From positions 30,232 through 94,231 of the forward strand of contig NZ_CP074150.1 of the NCBI RefSeq assembly GCF_019968765.1: 64,000 nucleotides of DNA, written 5' to 3'. The notes under the pieces are model-generated. The model saw nothing but the letters and a program-made list of their open reading frames with translations, ran no database searches and had not been told where the DNA came from. The position numbers were made by a program, and so were the translations under genes. The stretch comes from Enterobacter sp. JBIWA008. Its GTDB lineage: Bacteria; Pseudomonadota; Gammaproteobacteria; Enterobacterales; Enterobacteriaceae. This document shows positions 17,999 through 26,615 of this stretch, piece after piece (the first letter of the stretch is position 1; every line of letters starts with the position of its first letter).

Positions 17999-18691
17999 AT
18001 GTCCCGTTTTATTCTGGGTGACTGCGTGCAGGTGATGTCCCGTTTTCCGGCGCGTGCCGTCGATTTTATTCTTACCGATCCGCCGTATCTGGTTGGCTAT
18101 AAGGACCGTACCGGCCGCACCCTGGCCGGGGACAACTCAGCTGAATGGCTCCAGCCCGCCTGCCATGAAATGTACCGCGTGCTGAAAAATGACAGCCTGA
18201 TGGTGAGTTTCTATGCCTGGAACCGCGCGGATCTGTTTCTGAATGCGTGGAAAACAGCAGGTTTCCGGGTGGTTGGCCATATCGTCTTTGCCAAGAGCTA
18301 CGCCTCAAAATCGACGTTCGTGGGTTACACCCATGAGAGCGCCTACCTGCTGGCGAAGGGAAGGCCGCAAACCCCGGACCGTCCCGTCCCGGACGTGATC
18401 CCCTGGAAATACACGGGCAACCGACATCACCCGACGGAGAAGCCGGTGCAGAGCCTGCGGCCGCTGATTGAATCGCTCACGCGTCCGGGGGCCATTGTCC
18501 TTGACCCGTTCGCCGGCAGCGGCTCCACCTGCGTGGCCGCCGCCGAAACCAGCCGCCGCTATATCGGGATCGAGATGCTTGAGCAGTACCACGCCGCCGG
18601 CGTCCGACGTCTGGCACAGGTTGAACGGGCGAGAAGGATGCCGGCGGCCAATGACGGCGCGTTTTACCCCGACTGGCCGGAGGCGGCATGA
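17999..18691 (+). CDS. Plasmid-borne DNA methyltransferase (beta class, N6-adenine or N4-cytosine)
   Basis: 230 residues from ATG 17999 (AGAGAGGAG upstream); longer in-frame extensions run into the repeat and are less likely. Motif IV TDPPYLVGY (about 25-33) comes before motif I DPFAGSGST (about 170-178), the order of beta-class amino-methyltransferases. HHPTEKPV is the conserved segment before motif I. There is no restriction partner beside it, so it is an orphan methylase of the kind common in IncF leading regions, probably protecting or marking entering DNA. Its specificity cannot be read. Confidence 0.88.
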   Translation: MSRFILGDCVQVMSRFPARAVDFILTDPPYLVGYKDRTGRTLAGDNSAEWLQPACHEMYRVLKNDSLMVSFYAWNRADLFLNAWKTAGFRVVGHIVFAKSYASKSTFVGYTHESAYLLAKGRPQTPDRPVPDVIPWKYTGNRHHPTEKPVQSLRPLIESLTRPGAIVLDPFAGSGSTCVAAAETSRRYIGIEMLEQYHAAGVRRLAQVERARRMPAANDGAFYPDWPEAA

Positions 18692-18909
18692 ACTACCCGG
18701 GCCTTGAACACCTGCGCGCGGACGTGGCCGCGCTCAGCAATGCCATGTGTGACGTGCGGATGCTGCTGAACCGCCTCGAATCGCAGCACCGGCACGACGC
18801 GGCAACGCTTACCGAACGTATGGCTGGGCAGACTCTGCGCCGGATCAACACCCTGCTTCTTGAAGCTTACCGCGAAGCCCTGGTGCTGGACGAAACCTTT
18901 CAGGACTGA
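18688..18909 (+). CDS. Hypothetical coiled-coil protein
   Basis: 73 residues; ATG overlaps the methylase stop (ATGA), so the two are co-translated. Almost all helical with heptad-like leucines (RADVAALSNAMCDVRMLLNRLE). No known family. Confidence 0.7.
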   Translation: MNYPGLEHLRADVAALSNAMCDVRMLLNRLESQHRHDAATLTERMAGQTLRRINTLLLEAYREALVLDETFQD

Positions 18910-18964
18910 CTGACCCTGCCGGGCTGATGCCCGGCCTGTAACCCCTTACAAGAGAGAACAAACG

Positions 18965-19387
18965 ATGTACGGAACCCGCGAAGAACTTTGTGTACAGCTT
19001 GAAAACATGTTCACCTTTGACGAACCCCTGGTCCTGCTGGTCTGGACGGAAGAGGGGATTAGCGTGGCCTGCCGTGAAGCCCAGCCAGAACCGGACGGGA
19101 CTGAAATCCGGAATCTGATGAAGGCGATCGGCGAAATGAAAATGACGCAATACCGTCAGGAGGGGGTAAATAATCGGACTGTCAGCGATCTCCTGGCCCG
19201 TCAGCGCGAAGCGGCAAACCGTCAGGTGAGTGTTCCGGCGGTACTCCTGTCCCGCGTCCTGCGTAACTATGAATGCGAGCTGGAAAACCGGATCGGTATG
19301 GCCTGGGAAGCCGGGCGGCAGGAGCCTGAATCCGTCAGGAATGAGCTGAAGGACGTTCACGCCTTACAGGAGACGCTGGCCGCGTAA
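18965..19387 (+). CDS. DUF1380 family protein
   Basis: 140 residues beginning MYGTREELCVQLENMF, a start typical of DUF1380 proteins of F-type leading regions. LVLLVWTEEGI and the later QVSVPAVLLSRVLRNYECEL also fit. Function unknown. A ribosome site AAGAGAG lies 10 bases upstream. A second, more diverged member is at 20215. Confidence 0.8.
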   Translation: MYGTREELCVQLENMFTFDEPLVLLVWTEEGISVACREAQPEPDGTEIRNLMKAIGEMKMTQYRQEGVNNRTVSDLLARQREAANRQVSVPAVLLSRVLRNYECELENRIGMAWEAGRQEPESVRNELKDVHALQETLAA

Positions 19388-19532
19388 GGGAAAGAGCCGG
19401 GGTAACGCCCCGGCAACCGGTGGACATCCACAGCGAAAAGGATGTCAGTGCCTTCCGCTTCTATCCGCCGCTGTCCTCCGGGCCACGTCGGGACAATGAA
19501 ACTCCCCTGAAGCTCCGTGCGGTGACGGCATG

Positions 19533-19712
19533 CGCCGTGACTTCACTGTAGCCCGGCCGCATCGGCCACAAGGGTTCGCTCACGCCTCCGTCCTCACCCG
19601 TTCGCACCCTTCACGGTGCATTCAGCCCGTGAAGGCTTTGCGCTGCGGCTTGCGGCGTCGCCCCTGTGTCCTCCGCTTTTCGCCGGTCTGTCGTGTCGTC
19701 ACGGCGATGCCG
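19533..19712 (+). repeat. Leading-region foldback repeat A, copy 3
   Basis: Third, more diverged copy; it keeps the core cctcacccgttcgca and the TTCACGG / CCGTGAA stem. It lies 31 bp before the antirestriction gene. Confidence 0.65.
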
Positions 19713-19743
19713 GAACCGAGAATATGTTAACCGTGGAGGATCT

Positions 19744-20172
19744 ATGAACCAGACCGTGACCTGTGATGCTGTTCGTCTTGAGGGTGCGCAGCGCCTGACT
19801 TTCCTGCCTGATTTGTTTGGCGGCGATTTTATGACGTCCGAGGCATCCGTGTACGCCTATGCCCAGCGTTACTGCCCTGAGTATCAGGGGGGATTCTGGC
19901 AGTTTTACCGGCTGCCGGAAGGTGGCGGATATATGGCGCCTGACGTGGAGAGCCTGACCCTGTGCAATCCGGACAACTGGTTTGAGCAGACTGTCAGCGG
20001 GGAAGTGGCGGGGATCATCCTCACGGCACTGGTACTGAATCACCGGAGCTGGCACCACAGCAACAATGACCATGAGGAGCTGTGCCGCCACTTCTGCCGC
20101 CGTTATGAGCAGCTTATGGCATTTGCTGATAACCATCCTGAAAGCGCCACCATCTGGCGTGCCCTTGACTGA
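19744..20172 (+). CDS. Antirestriction protein, ArdB/KlcA family
   Basis: 142 residues from ATG 19744 (GGAGGA upstream). Family signature: RLTFLPDLFGGDFMTSEASV, then YQGGFWQFYRLPEGGGYMAP, matching KlcA/ArdB. These proteins relieve type I restriction and help entering plasmids survive. It lies directly after repeat A copy 3, fitting early single-strand expression in a recipient. No frameshift or loss is seen. Confidence 0.9.
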   Translation: MNQTVTCDAVRLEGAQRLTFLPDLFGGDFMTSEASVYAYAQRYCPEYQGGFWQFYRLPEGGGYMAPDVESLTLCNPDNWFEQTVSGEVAGIILTALVLNHRSWHHSNNDHEELCRHFCRRYEQLMAFADNHPESATIWRALD

Positions 20173-20214
20173 CTGACCACGGGCGGCGATGCCGTCCGAT
20201 AAAAGGAGAAAAAC

Positions 20215-20625
20215 ATGATTGGTACAGCAAGAGAAATTGCCCTTGAAATGCTGCGTTGTTCCGACCTCGATGGCGAGAAGTACGTTTTCGCCAGCTGGAA
20301 CCGAAATGATATCCGTTGCGTCTGCCTTGACTGGGATTTAACCGATGAGGAACTGGATGAAGTCCTGCGTCGGCTAAGTTCCTGCCTTGAAAGTGGCGCG
20401 GATATCGGCCAGATACGGGCGATAGTCGAAACCATGCTCGATGAGCGACGCGAGAAGCGAACCGTGACTATTCCCGCGAAATCGCTGGCCTTAGTCATGC
20501 AGCTTGCAGGACGGGAGATGCAACGTATCGCAGTATGCGCGGAGGATGGCGGCGGATCAGCTGAAGAAACCCTGAAAGAAGAAAACGACGTCATGATGCG
20601 CCTGCGCGAGGCGCTCGAGGCCTGA
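20215..20625 (+). CDS. DUF1380 family protein (second copy)
   Basis: 136 residues: an N-terminal VFASWNRNDIRCVCLDWDLT block aligned with the WTEE region of the gene at 18965, and RTVTIPAKSLALVMQLAGRE aligned with its VSVPAVLL segment. Diverged paralogue, function unknown. AAGGAG precedes the ATG. Confidence 0.75.
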   Translation: MIGTAREIALEMLRCSDLDGEKYVFASWNRNDIRCVCLDWDLTDEELDEVLRRLSSCLESGADIGQIRAIVETMLDERREKRTVTIPAKSLALVMQLAGREMQRIAVCAEDGGGSAEETLKEENDVMMRLREALEA

Positions 20626-20675
20626 CAGAAAAGCCGGAGGCATTGCCTCCGGAAACAGAACAAAAGGAGAACACC

Positions 20676-20873
20676 ATGCAACTGTCACCGGAAACCCGCA
20701 GCATCCTGCGCCAGTATAAAACGCTCATCAACGAGCGACGTCGCGAATCAGGACTCAGCCCCGTAACCACAGCGAAAGTGCTGGATGAGATCTGCGAATC
20801 GGCTACCCGCCAGTGCGCCGTCTATCTTTGCGGCCACTTCATTCTCCAGGGCGGTCAGGGCGACGGACAATAA
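20676..20873 (+). CDS. Small leading-region hypothetical protein
   Basis: 65 residues from ATG 20676 with AAAAGGAG upstream. Helical and basic (ETRSILRQYKTLINERRRE) with three cysteines in the C-terminal half. No family recognised; its start favours 20676 over an in-frame ATG at 20643 that has no ribosome site. Confidence 0.65.
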   Translation: MQLSPETRSILRQYKTLINERRRESGLSPVTTAKVLDEICESATRQCAVYLCGHFILQGGQGDGQ

Positions 20874-21050
20874 ATAATCCGGGCGGGGCATAGGCACCGC
20901 CTGTTCGCGCGCGAAAACCCTGTCATCCCTTCGGGCTGACGGGGCGGCAAGGCCAGCGCCTGCGGCGCTGCCTCCTCCCGCCCTGATGTAAGTCAGGGGA
21001 AATGGAGAGGAATGGCATTGTGAGGGCAAATTGTCACTGATACGGTCCTG

Positions 21051-21175
21051 CGTGGCGTGGCGTGGCGTGGCGTGGCGTGGCGTGGCGTGGCGTGGCGTGG
21101 CGTGGCGTGGCGTGGCGTGGCGTGGCGTGGCGTGGCGTGGCGTGGCGTGGCGTGGCGTGGCGTGGCGTGGCGTGG
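21051..21175 (+). repeat. Pentanucleotide tandem repeat, 25 copies of CGTGG
   Basis: 125 uninterrupted bases of CGTGG, followed by cggct. Because 5 is not a multiple of 3, all plus-strand frames stay open with a Val-Ala-Trp-Arg-Gly pattern, but no start or ribosome site supports translation. It lies 53 bp before repeat B. No gene is supported in 20874-21704. Confidence 0.98.
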
Positions 21176-21228
21176 CGGCTCTGAAACCCGATCAGCAAAT
21201 CCTCAGAAAACACCTGAATCCCACTTCT

Positions 21229-21749
21229 GGCCCCCTTCGGCTCCCGGCCCGCGTGGCGGTCCGGTCGTCGAGCCCCCTCCGCCAGGGCGGCCGCTGCGCA
21301 CCCGCCAGGCTCCGCCGAACCCCTCCGGGTTTCGGGCCATACGGCTAGGGTCTGATGGCTAAGGTCAAGGGCTGCGGCTTCTCCGGCCGTGCCGTCCGGA
21401 ACGCCTTCACCGCGCCGGCTGATGCCGTCGCTTTAATGGCGCCACGCCGTTCCGACGTGTCGGGTGTGTGCATCCTGTTCCCCCGGTGAAGCCATCCCCC
21501 GTGTGTCCTCACGCGGAGGGCTGCTTGTAGCACCGTCGGGTCGTCATCCAAGGGGTGAAATGCACTCCGCCAAAACTTTTTGCGTGCCGCAAAAACTTTA
21601 GTCTCCGCCCCTTTCCTTCCGCCCTTCGCCGTTGCTCCTTTGCCCTTTGCCGCGAGAGAACTCACCAGGGAGATGGACTGCCATCACCACAGGAGAAAAC
21701 CAGGATGCACACACGAAACGTCAACGTCAAAACCGCCGCTCAAGAATCT
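21229..21749 (+). repeat. 521-bp leading-region repeat B, copy 1
   Basis: Nearly identical to 32880-33401 in the same orientation. It covers a GC-rich non-coding leader and the first 15 codons of the following gene. Like repeat A it may be a single-strand promoter region (F has two), but this is inferred from place and composition. Confidence 0.9.
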
Positions 21750-21977
21750 TCCAGGAAGATAGGGGAAGAACAAAACCCTGTTTCTGTCGCACGGGAGTGG
21801 GTGGCTCAGGCCACTTCGCTGAAAGCGGGTGTCACCGTCACCCTGTCCGATGTGTCCCGATACGGCGACGTGCAGGTGGAGATCCGCACCAACGGAACGC
21901 TTAACTGGCGCGCCTGGTCGTTTGAGCCGGATTTTCTTTTTGAACTGAAACGCAACCTGCAATACGTGCAGTTTTAA
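21705..21977 (+). CDS. Leading-region hypothetical protein (shares N-terminus with 33357 gene)
   Basis: 90 residues from ATG 21705 (AGGAG 13 bases upstream). The first 15 residues (MHTRNVNVKTAAQES) are identical to those of the gene at 33357 because repeat B ends inside both; the remainder differs. The C-terminal part looks beta-rich (VTVTLSDVSRYGDVQVEIR). No family recognised. Confidence 0.7.
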   Translation: MHTRNVNVKTAAQESSRKIGEEQNPVSVAREWVAQATSLKAGVTVTLSDVSRYGDVQVEIRTNGTLNWRAWSFEPDFLFELKRNLQYVQF

Positions 21978-22020
21978 CCGGAAGCCGGATGTCCGGCCTT
22001 AACCCAGAGAAGGAGGAAAC

Positions 22021-22386
22021 ATGCAGAACCTTAACACCCGTCCGGCGACCCGTAAGGTCGGGCAGAGCACCGAAATCGTGAAGCTGCTGCGCATTCAGGC
22101 CAGCGACACCCACGTAGTCGAGTTTGACAACGTGGACACCCGATTTAATGACTGCAACAACTGGCAGGTTATGGCAGGAGGCAAACGCGTCCTGTTCAGC
22201 AACCGCATGTATGAGCGTTTTTCAGATGTGAAATCGGGGATCGTGGCAACGATCAACGTGTGTGAAAACAGCGGCAGCGTAACGGATAAAGCGATGCTGG
22301 AAGGGGCAAAAGTCATGATGCAGGTTCTTGATGGCTATCCGTCCTTTGCAGCACTGGCAGCACACCCGAAACGCATTACCGGTTAA
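22021..22386 (+). CDS. Leading-region hypothetical protein
   Basis: 121 residues with a strong ribosome site (GGAGG, 7 bases upstream). Soluble, mixed alpha/beta, no signal peptide. In F plasmids ssb lies in this area, but this sequence has no OB-fold SSB features, and no ssb is present in the window. Unknown function. Confidence 0.75.
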   Translation: MQNLNTRPATRKVGQSTEIVKLLRIQASDTHVVEFDNVDTRFNDCNNWQVMAGGKRVLFSNRMYERFSDVKSGIVATINVCENSGSVTDKAMLEGAKVMMQVLDGYPSFAALAAHPKRITG

Positions 22387-22453
22387 CCGGGTGCCGTGAC
22401 CGGAGGGCAATCCGGCCACGGCTAACCACAACTATCACTGAGAGGTAAAAATC

Positions 22454-24466
22454 ATGGTCGCCACCAATACTACGGCAAAAAAACCAGCTAAGACCACCCG
22501 TCAGACAAAATCTGCGGAAAAAATCGCGCAGTCTACCGAGCAGAAGCTCGTCCAGCTGCTCGCTGATACGCCTGTGCAAATCTTCCCGTACTCCCGCCTG
22601 TCACACACGGGCTTAAACACGCGCATCATTCCGCATACCGATCAGGAAGTGGAAGAGATGGCAGACAGCATTCAGGCAATGGGCATCCTCCAGAACCTGA
22701 TCGGTGCAGAACTGCCGGACGGTACGATCGGCATTGTCGGCGGGGAAGGTCGTCGCAGAGGCACAGGCATTCTGGTGATGCGCGGTGTGCTCGATGCAGA
22801 CACGCCGTTTGTTCCGGTGAAAGTCCTGCCCGTTGAGATGGCTGTGGCGGCCTCGATGATCGAGAACGGTCGACGTAAAAACATGCATCCCGCCGAGCAG
22901 ATTATCGGTTTTCGTACTCTTCAGCAGGAAGGTAAAACGGCCTCTCAGATCGGCGCACTGATGGGCTATCACCCGCGCCACGTTCAGCGCTGCCTGAAAC
23001 TGGCGAATCTTGCCCCCTCCCTGCTGGATGCGCTGGCGCGGGATGAAATCTCCCTTGAACAGTGTGAAGTCCTGACACTTGCTGATACCCATGAGCGTCA
23101 GGAGCAGGTCTGGAAAGAGGCTGTTGAACAGTGGCGCGATCCAGCCGTACAGACCCTGCGCAAAATGGTGACTGACGACAAGATGGCCATCAGTCACCCG
23201 ATGTTTGAGTATGTGGGCGAGGAAGCCTATACCGCCGCTGGCGGTACGCTGACCGCCGACCTGTTCAGCGACAGGGACAGCACCTTTGCCGATGCTGCGC
23301 TGGTGAAATCTCTGTTGGCTGGCAAGCTCACCGTGCTCGCCGCCCGTGTTAAGCAGGAGCAGGGCTGGGGCTGGGCTGAGTTCCGTATGACGGAACTCAG
23401 CTTCAGCGGTGAGGACAGTGAACTGTACCGTTTTGCCATGCCGAAAGCTGTCCTGACGGAAGAAGAACAGAAGCGCGTCAGCGAGCTGGAAGAACAAAGG
23501 GACGCCACTGAAACCTGCGATGACGAATACGAGCTTCAGCAGCAGATCGATGACATTTACTGCGAGGCAGAGTATCGCGAAGCCACGCCGGAATTTCGCG
23601 CCGCCCACGGTATCTGGGTGTCATGGGATGGTAACAATTTTCGGGTTCAGCCCGGTATCCGTAAGCTGACCGACGAAGACCGGGCAGAAGAAGAACAGGC
23701 GCGTCAGGAACGTGAAAAGAACGTGATCAGATACACCACGCCAGACATTCCCGCTGACGGCTATCCGGCAACGCTGGTTAAGGCCATGTCAGCCGAACGT
23801 ACTCTGGCCGTTCAGGCGGAACTGGCGGGTCGTCCTGACGTGTCGGTGGCGCTGCTGACGTGGACGCTGTGTCTTGCGCTATTTGATCGCACACACGGCA
23901 AGCGCAGCCAACCGCTGAAAGCCTCCGTGTCCTCGAACCAGTATCACCTTGCATCACTGGCTCCATCCGGTGAAGAAGGGAAGGCGCTGACGGCGCTCAA
24001 TGCACAGAAAAAAGCGCTTCAGGCAACGCTGCCCGAAAACTGGCATCTCGATTTCACCTGGCTGCTGTCATGGTCAGCAGAGCAGGTGAACACCCTGCTG
24101 GGATTCTGTGCTGCGCACGGTATCAACGGTATTCAGGAGCGTATGTATAACCATACGCAGAAAAGCGAACTGGACGGGCTGGAAGCAGCGCTGGACTTTG
24201 ACCTGCGCAAATGGTGGCAGCCGGATGCCGAGAGCTACTTCGGTAAGCTCACGATTTCCCAGATTGGCAAAGCCTATGAAGAAGCCGGACTCAGCGCCCG
24301 TGCGGGTGAAGTTGTGAAGCTCAGGCGCCGCGATGCGGCGAAGGCCGCCGAGCAGGATCTGAATGCTCAGGGCTGGCTGCCTGACTGGATGGTGCGCACA
24401 GCGCCAGCCGCTGAGGCTGAAGAAGCCACCGAAACCGACGCTGATACCACTGACCACGCTGCTTAA
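22454..24466 (+). CDS. Large ParB/Spo0J-like leading-region protein
   Basis: 670 residues. Residues 35-125 form a ParB/Srx domain with the GGEGRRRGT box; a KorB-type helix-turn-helix follows (about 150-190, QIGALMGYHPRHVQRCLKLA). The long C-terminal region (about 300-660) is acidic and specific to IncF leading-region homologues (YubM type). It precedes psiB and psiA as in F. The family is thought to bind DNA; its role in transfer or establishment is not settled. The start at 22454 has GAGAGG upstream. Confidence 0.85.
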   Translation: MVATNTTAKKPAKTTRQTKSAEKIAQSTEQKLVQLLADTPVQIFPYSRLSHTGLNTRIIPHTDQEVEEMADSIQAMGILQNLIGAELPDGTIGIVGGEGRRRGTGILVMRGVLDADTPFVPVKVLPVEMAVAASMIENGRRKNMHPAEQIIGFRTLQQEGKTASQIGALMGYHPRHVQRCLKLANLAPSLLDALARDEISLEQCEVLTLADTHERQEQVWKEAVEQWRDPAVQTLRKMVTDDKMAISHPMFEYVGEEAYTAAGGTLTADLFSDRDSTFADAALVKSLLAGKLTVLAARVKQEQGWGWAEFRMTELSFSGEDSELYRFAMPKAVLTEEEQKRVSELEEQRDATETCDDEYELQQQIDDIYCEAEYREATPEFRAAHGIWVSWDGNNFRVQPGIRKLTDEDRAEEEQARQEREKNVIRYTTPDIPADGYPATLVKAMSAERTLAVQAELAGRPDVSVALLTWTLCLALFDRTHGKRSQPLKASVSSNQYHLASLAPSGEEGKALTALNAQKKALQATLPENWHLDFTWLLSWSAEQVNTLLGFCAAHGINGIQERMYNHTQKSELDGLEAALDFDLRKWWQPDAESYFGKLTISQIGKAYEEAGLSARAGEVVKLRRRDAAKAAEQDLNAQGWLPDWMVRTAPAAEAEEATETDADTTDHAA

Positions 24467-24503
24467 TTCCGGAGGCCGCCGCCTTCGGGCGGCGGGAACA
24501 GAC

Positions 24504-24938
24504 ATGACCATGCAATATGACCTGAACCGAATCAACACCCTGACCGCATCCGACCTGGAGTTTATCCGTCAGCAGGGCGAGGACGCGCGCCGCGCCCTCA
24601 GCGATGCCGTGACCGGCCTTCTGTCGACACCTGAAGGATGGTGCGTCTGCGCCGAGTTCCGCACCGAGTTCGGCGGCTTCTTCCCTGTCCAGTGCCGCTT
24701 CAGCGCGGACGGCAGCGATGACTGGCATCTGTGCGTGTGCAGCCCCGGCGAAGTCTCGCCTTACTGGATTCTGGTGCTGCTCTCCTCCGGTGGTGAAGTG
24801 GTGCGTACCCTTTACCAGAGCGACACGCTCCAGCCTGACCGGATAAACCAGCTGATCGCGCAGCTGGCAGGTATGCGCCGCTTTAACTGCACAGCCAGCA
24901 CCGTGGTGAACCTGATGAGCGTGGAGGTGACAGCATGA
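24504..24938 (+). CDS. psiB: SOS inhibition protein PsiB
   Basis: 144 residues, exactly the length of F PsiB. The SEFGGFFPVQ-like segment (here TEFGGFFPVQCRF) and LCVCSPGEVSPYWILVLLSSGGE are diagnostic. PsiB binds RecA and stops it forming filaments on incoming single strands, so the SOS response is not triggered during conjugation. It overlaps psiA by four bases (ATGA). A GC hairpin precedes it at 24472-24494. Confidence 0.92.
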   Translation: MTMQYDLNRINTLTASDLEFIRQQGEDARRALSDAVTGLLSTPEGWCVCAEFRTEFGGFFPVQCRFSADGSDDWHLCVCSPGEVSPYWILVLLSSGGEVVRTLYQSDTLQPDRINQLIAQLAGMRRFNCTASTVVNLMSVEVTA

Positions 24939-25663
24939 TCCCGTCCTCACACGCGCTCGTTTCCCTGAAGCCCGCCCGTCAGGCTGCAATACAGGCTATC
25001 AGCCATGTTGAGTCTGCCCGCGAACGCGGCGCACGACTTCCCGCCATGCCGTATGTGCGTACTTTTCTGCGCCTTCTCACGGGCAGCGGGCGTCTCAACG
25101 CCACGGTGGCCAATAAAATACCTGGTCTGCACTGGGTGCCAAATAACCGTCATTCGAACCTGAAACAGGTCGAGGAGGCGCTTAACACGATGATCGCCAC
25201 CAGTGGCGAAGCCTGCCCGCTGCCGCTCACAATTGACGTACAGGCCGAACTGTTTCCTGAGGTCATGCACACCCGCACGGGTCGACGACTGCACAGGTCC
25301 GGCATTAAGACCACGCGTCAGATGCGCCGCCAGTCTCGTGAGTACGAACAGCGCTGGAAAATGCGCCAGAACCTGCTGGAGCAGGCGAAAATCGACCTGA
25401 ATTTTCAGTCACCGGAAACCGTCTGCACCTGGTACACCCGGTGGAGCGACGAGTTTGACGCGGCAGAGCTTGCCGGACCGTTCTGGCGCTGGCAGTCGCG
25501 GTTCGCGTCGCTGAAGGAACTTGACTGGCTTCGCATCAGCGGTGAACCGCTGTATGCAGTCATGTACGAAATTCCGTTTATTGTCCGGGAAACAGCTAAG
25601 CATGTTCGTGTCGCTGAACGCTGGCAGGTGCCAAATAAGCTGGCTGACCGGAGCGGTGTATGA
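24935..25663 (+). CDS. psiA: Plasmid SOS inhibition protein PsiA
   Basis: 242 residues, overlapping psiB by ATGA as in F. N-terminal SSHALVSLKPARQAAIQAI and later SPETVCTWYTRW fit PsiA. The protein is basic and helical. Its biochemical role is unclear even in F, though it travels with psiB. Intact by length. Confidence 0.88.
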   Translation: MIPSSHALVSLKPARQAAIQAISHVESARERGARLPAMPYVRTFLRLLTGSGRLNATVANKIPGLHWVPNNRHSNLKQVEEALNTMIATSGEACPLPLTIDVQAELFPEVMHTRTGRRLHRSGIKTTRQMRRQSREYEQRWKMRQNLLEQAKIDLNFQSPETVCTWYTRWSDEFDAAELAGPFWRWQSRFASLKELDWLRISGEPLYAVMYEIPFIVRETAKHVRVAERWQVPNKLADRSGV

Positions 25664-25986
25664 AGTGGCGCTATTCCCTTCGCTGGAAGTTGCCGCACAA
25701 GCCCTGCCCTGGTCCACTGGAACTGGTTTCAGTTGTCGTGGAGGCAGGGCAGGCGGCACCTGAAGAGGTGATGGCACGCTGGGTTGCTGGCTCAGGTTAC
25801 GCTGTGTGCGTGGATTTTCTCGGTCAGAAACAGATCAAGCGGTGGAGCGATGAACGGAAAGCAGCGGTGAGAAGGCGCAACTTGCAGGCACGAATTAATC
25901 GCGTTGCCCCTTTGTTTGCCGATGAGTTAATCGAGCGGGAGCTGGCAGCGCGTCCGGCGTATTTTGATGGCAAGTCCGTCCGGTGA
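25660..25986 (+). CDS. Hypothetical protein coupled to psiA
   Basis: 108 residues; ATG overlaps the psiA stop by four bases. Basic, Arg/Lys-rich C-terminal helix (RKAAVRRRNLQARINR). Conserved downstream of psiA in some IncF plasmids by my recollection; no function known. Confidence 0.7.
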   Translation: MKWRYSLRWKLPHKPCPGPLELVSVVVEAGQAAPEEVMARWVAGSGYAVCVDFLGQKQIKRWSDERKAAVRRRNLQARINRVAPLFADELIERELAARPAYFDGKSVR

Positions 25987-26041
25987 GTCAGATATAATGC
26001 TGTCTGACTGCTCAGACAAAACATATAAGGAAAGCAGAATT

Positions 26042-26416
26042 ATGAGGTACTGGTTGCTCGTTATCTTACTGAACGTGCTGTTCTATTTAATCGTTAAGCA
26101 TGCTGCGCCAGAATGGCATGGTACGCCTGGTTATTATGCAGGCCAGATCATCTGCACACTAATAGCTCTGGTCATCACATGGCGTGATCCGCCTGGCTGG
26201 TTAGATGAAATCCTGCTCGGCGTAATGAAATACGGCGTTCTGAGTGCCGGGATTATCTTCTTTGTCTGGGGTGTCGGGTACAAGCTGGCATTCTGGGGGC
26301 AGGGTAATTCTGATGCCGTATTTGCAAGTGCCGGGGACGTGATTTTGCCCAATCTTGCGCTGGTCACGGGCGTAGTGATCGCGGGATGGGGATACGTGAG
26401 ATATTTCAGGCGCTAA
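26042..26416 (+). CDS. Small integral membrane protein
   Basis: 124 residues with about four hydrophobic segments (3-20, 32-48, 65-84, 102-119) and an RYFRR tail. AAGGAAAG lies upstream of ATG 26042. Family unknown. It sits just before the split hok/sok locus. Confidence 0.65.
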   Translation: MRYWLLVILLNVLFYLIVKHAAPEWHGTPGYYAGQIICTLIALVITWRDPPGWLDEILLGVMKYGVLSAGIIFFVWGVGYKLAFWGQGNSDAVFASAGDVILPNLALVTGVVIAGWGYVRYFRR

Positions 26417-26463
26417 GCAGCATAAAGCGTGGATATACCTGGTAAGAAATAGCACCTGCCCGG

Positions 26464-26571
26464 TATAATCGACGTGGCGCTTGAGGCTTTTTGCCTCATG
26501 ACGTGAAGGTGGTTTGTTGCCGTGTTGTGTGGCAGAAAGCAGAAAGCCCCGTAGTTAATTTTCATTAACCC
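26464..26571. ncRNA. sok: Left part of a split hok/sok locus (hok promoter, leader and sok 3' end)
   Basis: The stretch from the -10 box TATAAT (26464-26469) through ggtttgttgccgtgttgtgt to cattaaccc is the conserved hok mRNA leader of R1/F. The minus strand of 26544-26571 is the 3' terminator half of the Sok antisense RNA. The sequence stops abruptly at AACCC (26567-26571), and continues after AACCC at 32240-32244 with cgaggct. The antitoxin RNA and the leader of the toxin mRNA are thus both cut by the ars-bearing insertion. Confidence 0.8.
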
Positions 26572-26615
26572 ATGAACTGCACCCATTTAGTTGGACTCTC
26601 AAATTGGAGAGTCCC

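Noticed and set aside
21049..21180. CRISPR array in the tandem repeat region
   Set aside because: The repeats are 5 bp with no spacers. No repeat-spacer pattern or cas gene was seen anywhere in the window.
21031..21362. Two overlapping frames coding for Val-Ala-Trp-Arg-Gly repeats across the pentanucleotide tract
   Set aside because: They follow automatically from a 5-bp repeat without stops; no start signal or conserved sequence supports a protein.
21345..21665. Minus-strand frame found in both copies of repeat B
   Set aside because: It is duplicated only because the DNA repeat is; it has no ribosome site, and the plus-strand leader function explains the conservation.
22021..22386. Single-strand binding protein gene (ssb), expected here in F
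   Set aside because: The 121-residue product lacks SSB signatures such as the GGxxxNxxxAxT-type start and the acidic DDDIPF-like tail.
22613..23608. Minus-strand open frame of 331 codons inside the ParB-like gene
   Set aside because: The plus-strand gene has a ribosome site and clear ParB motifs; the antisense frame has neither.
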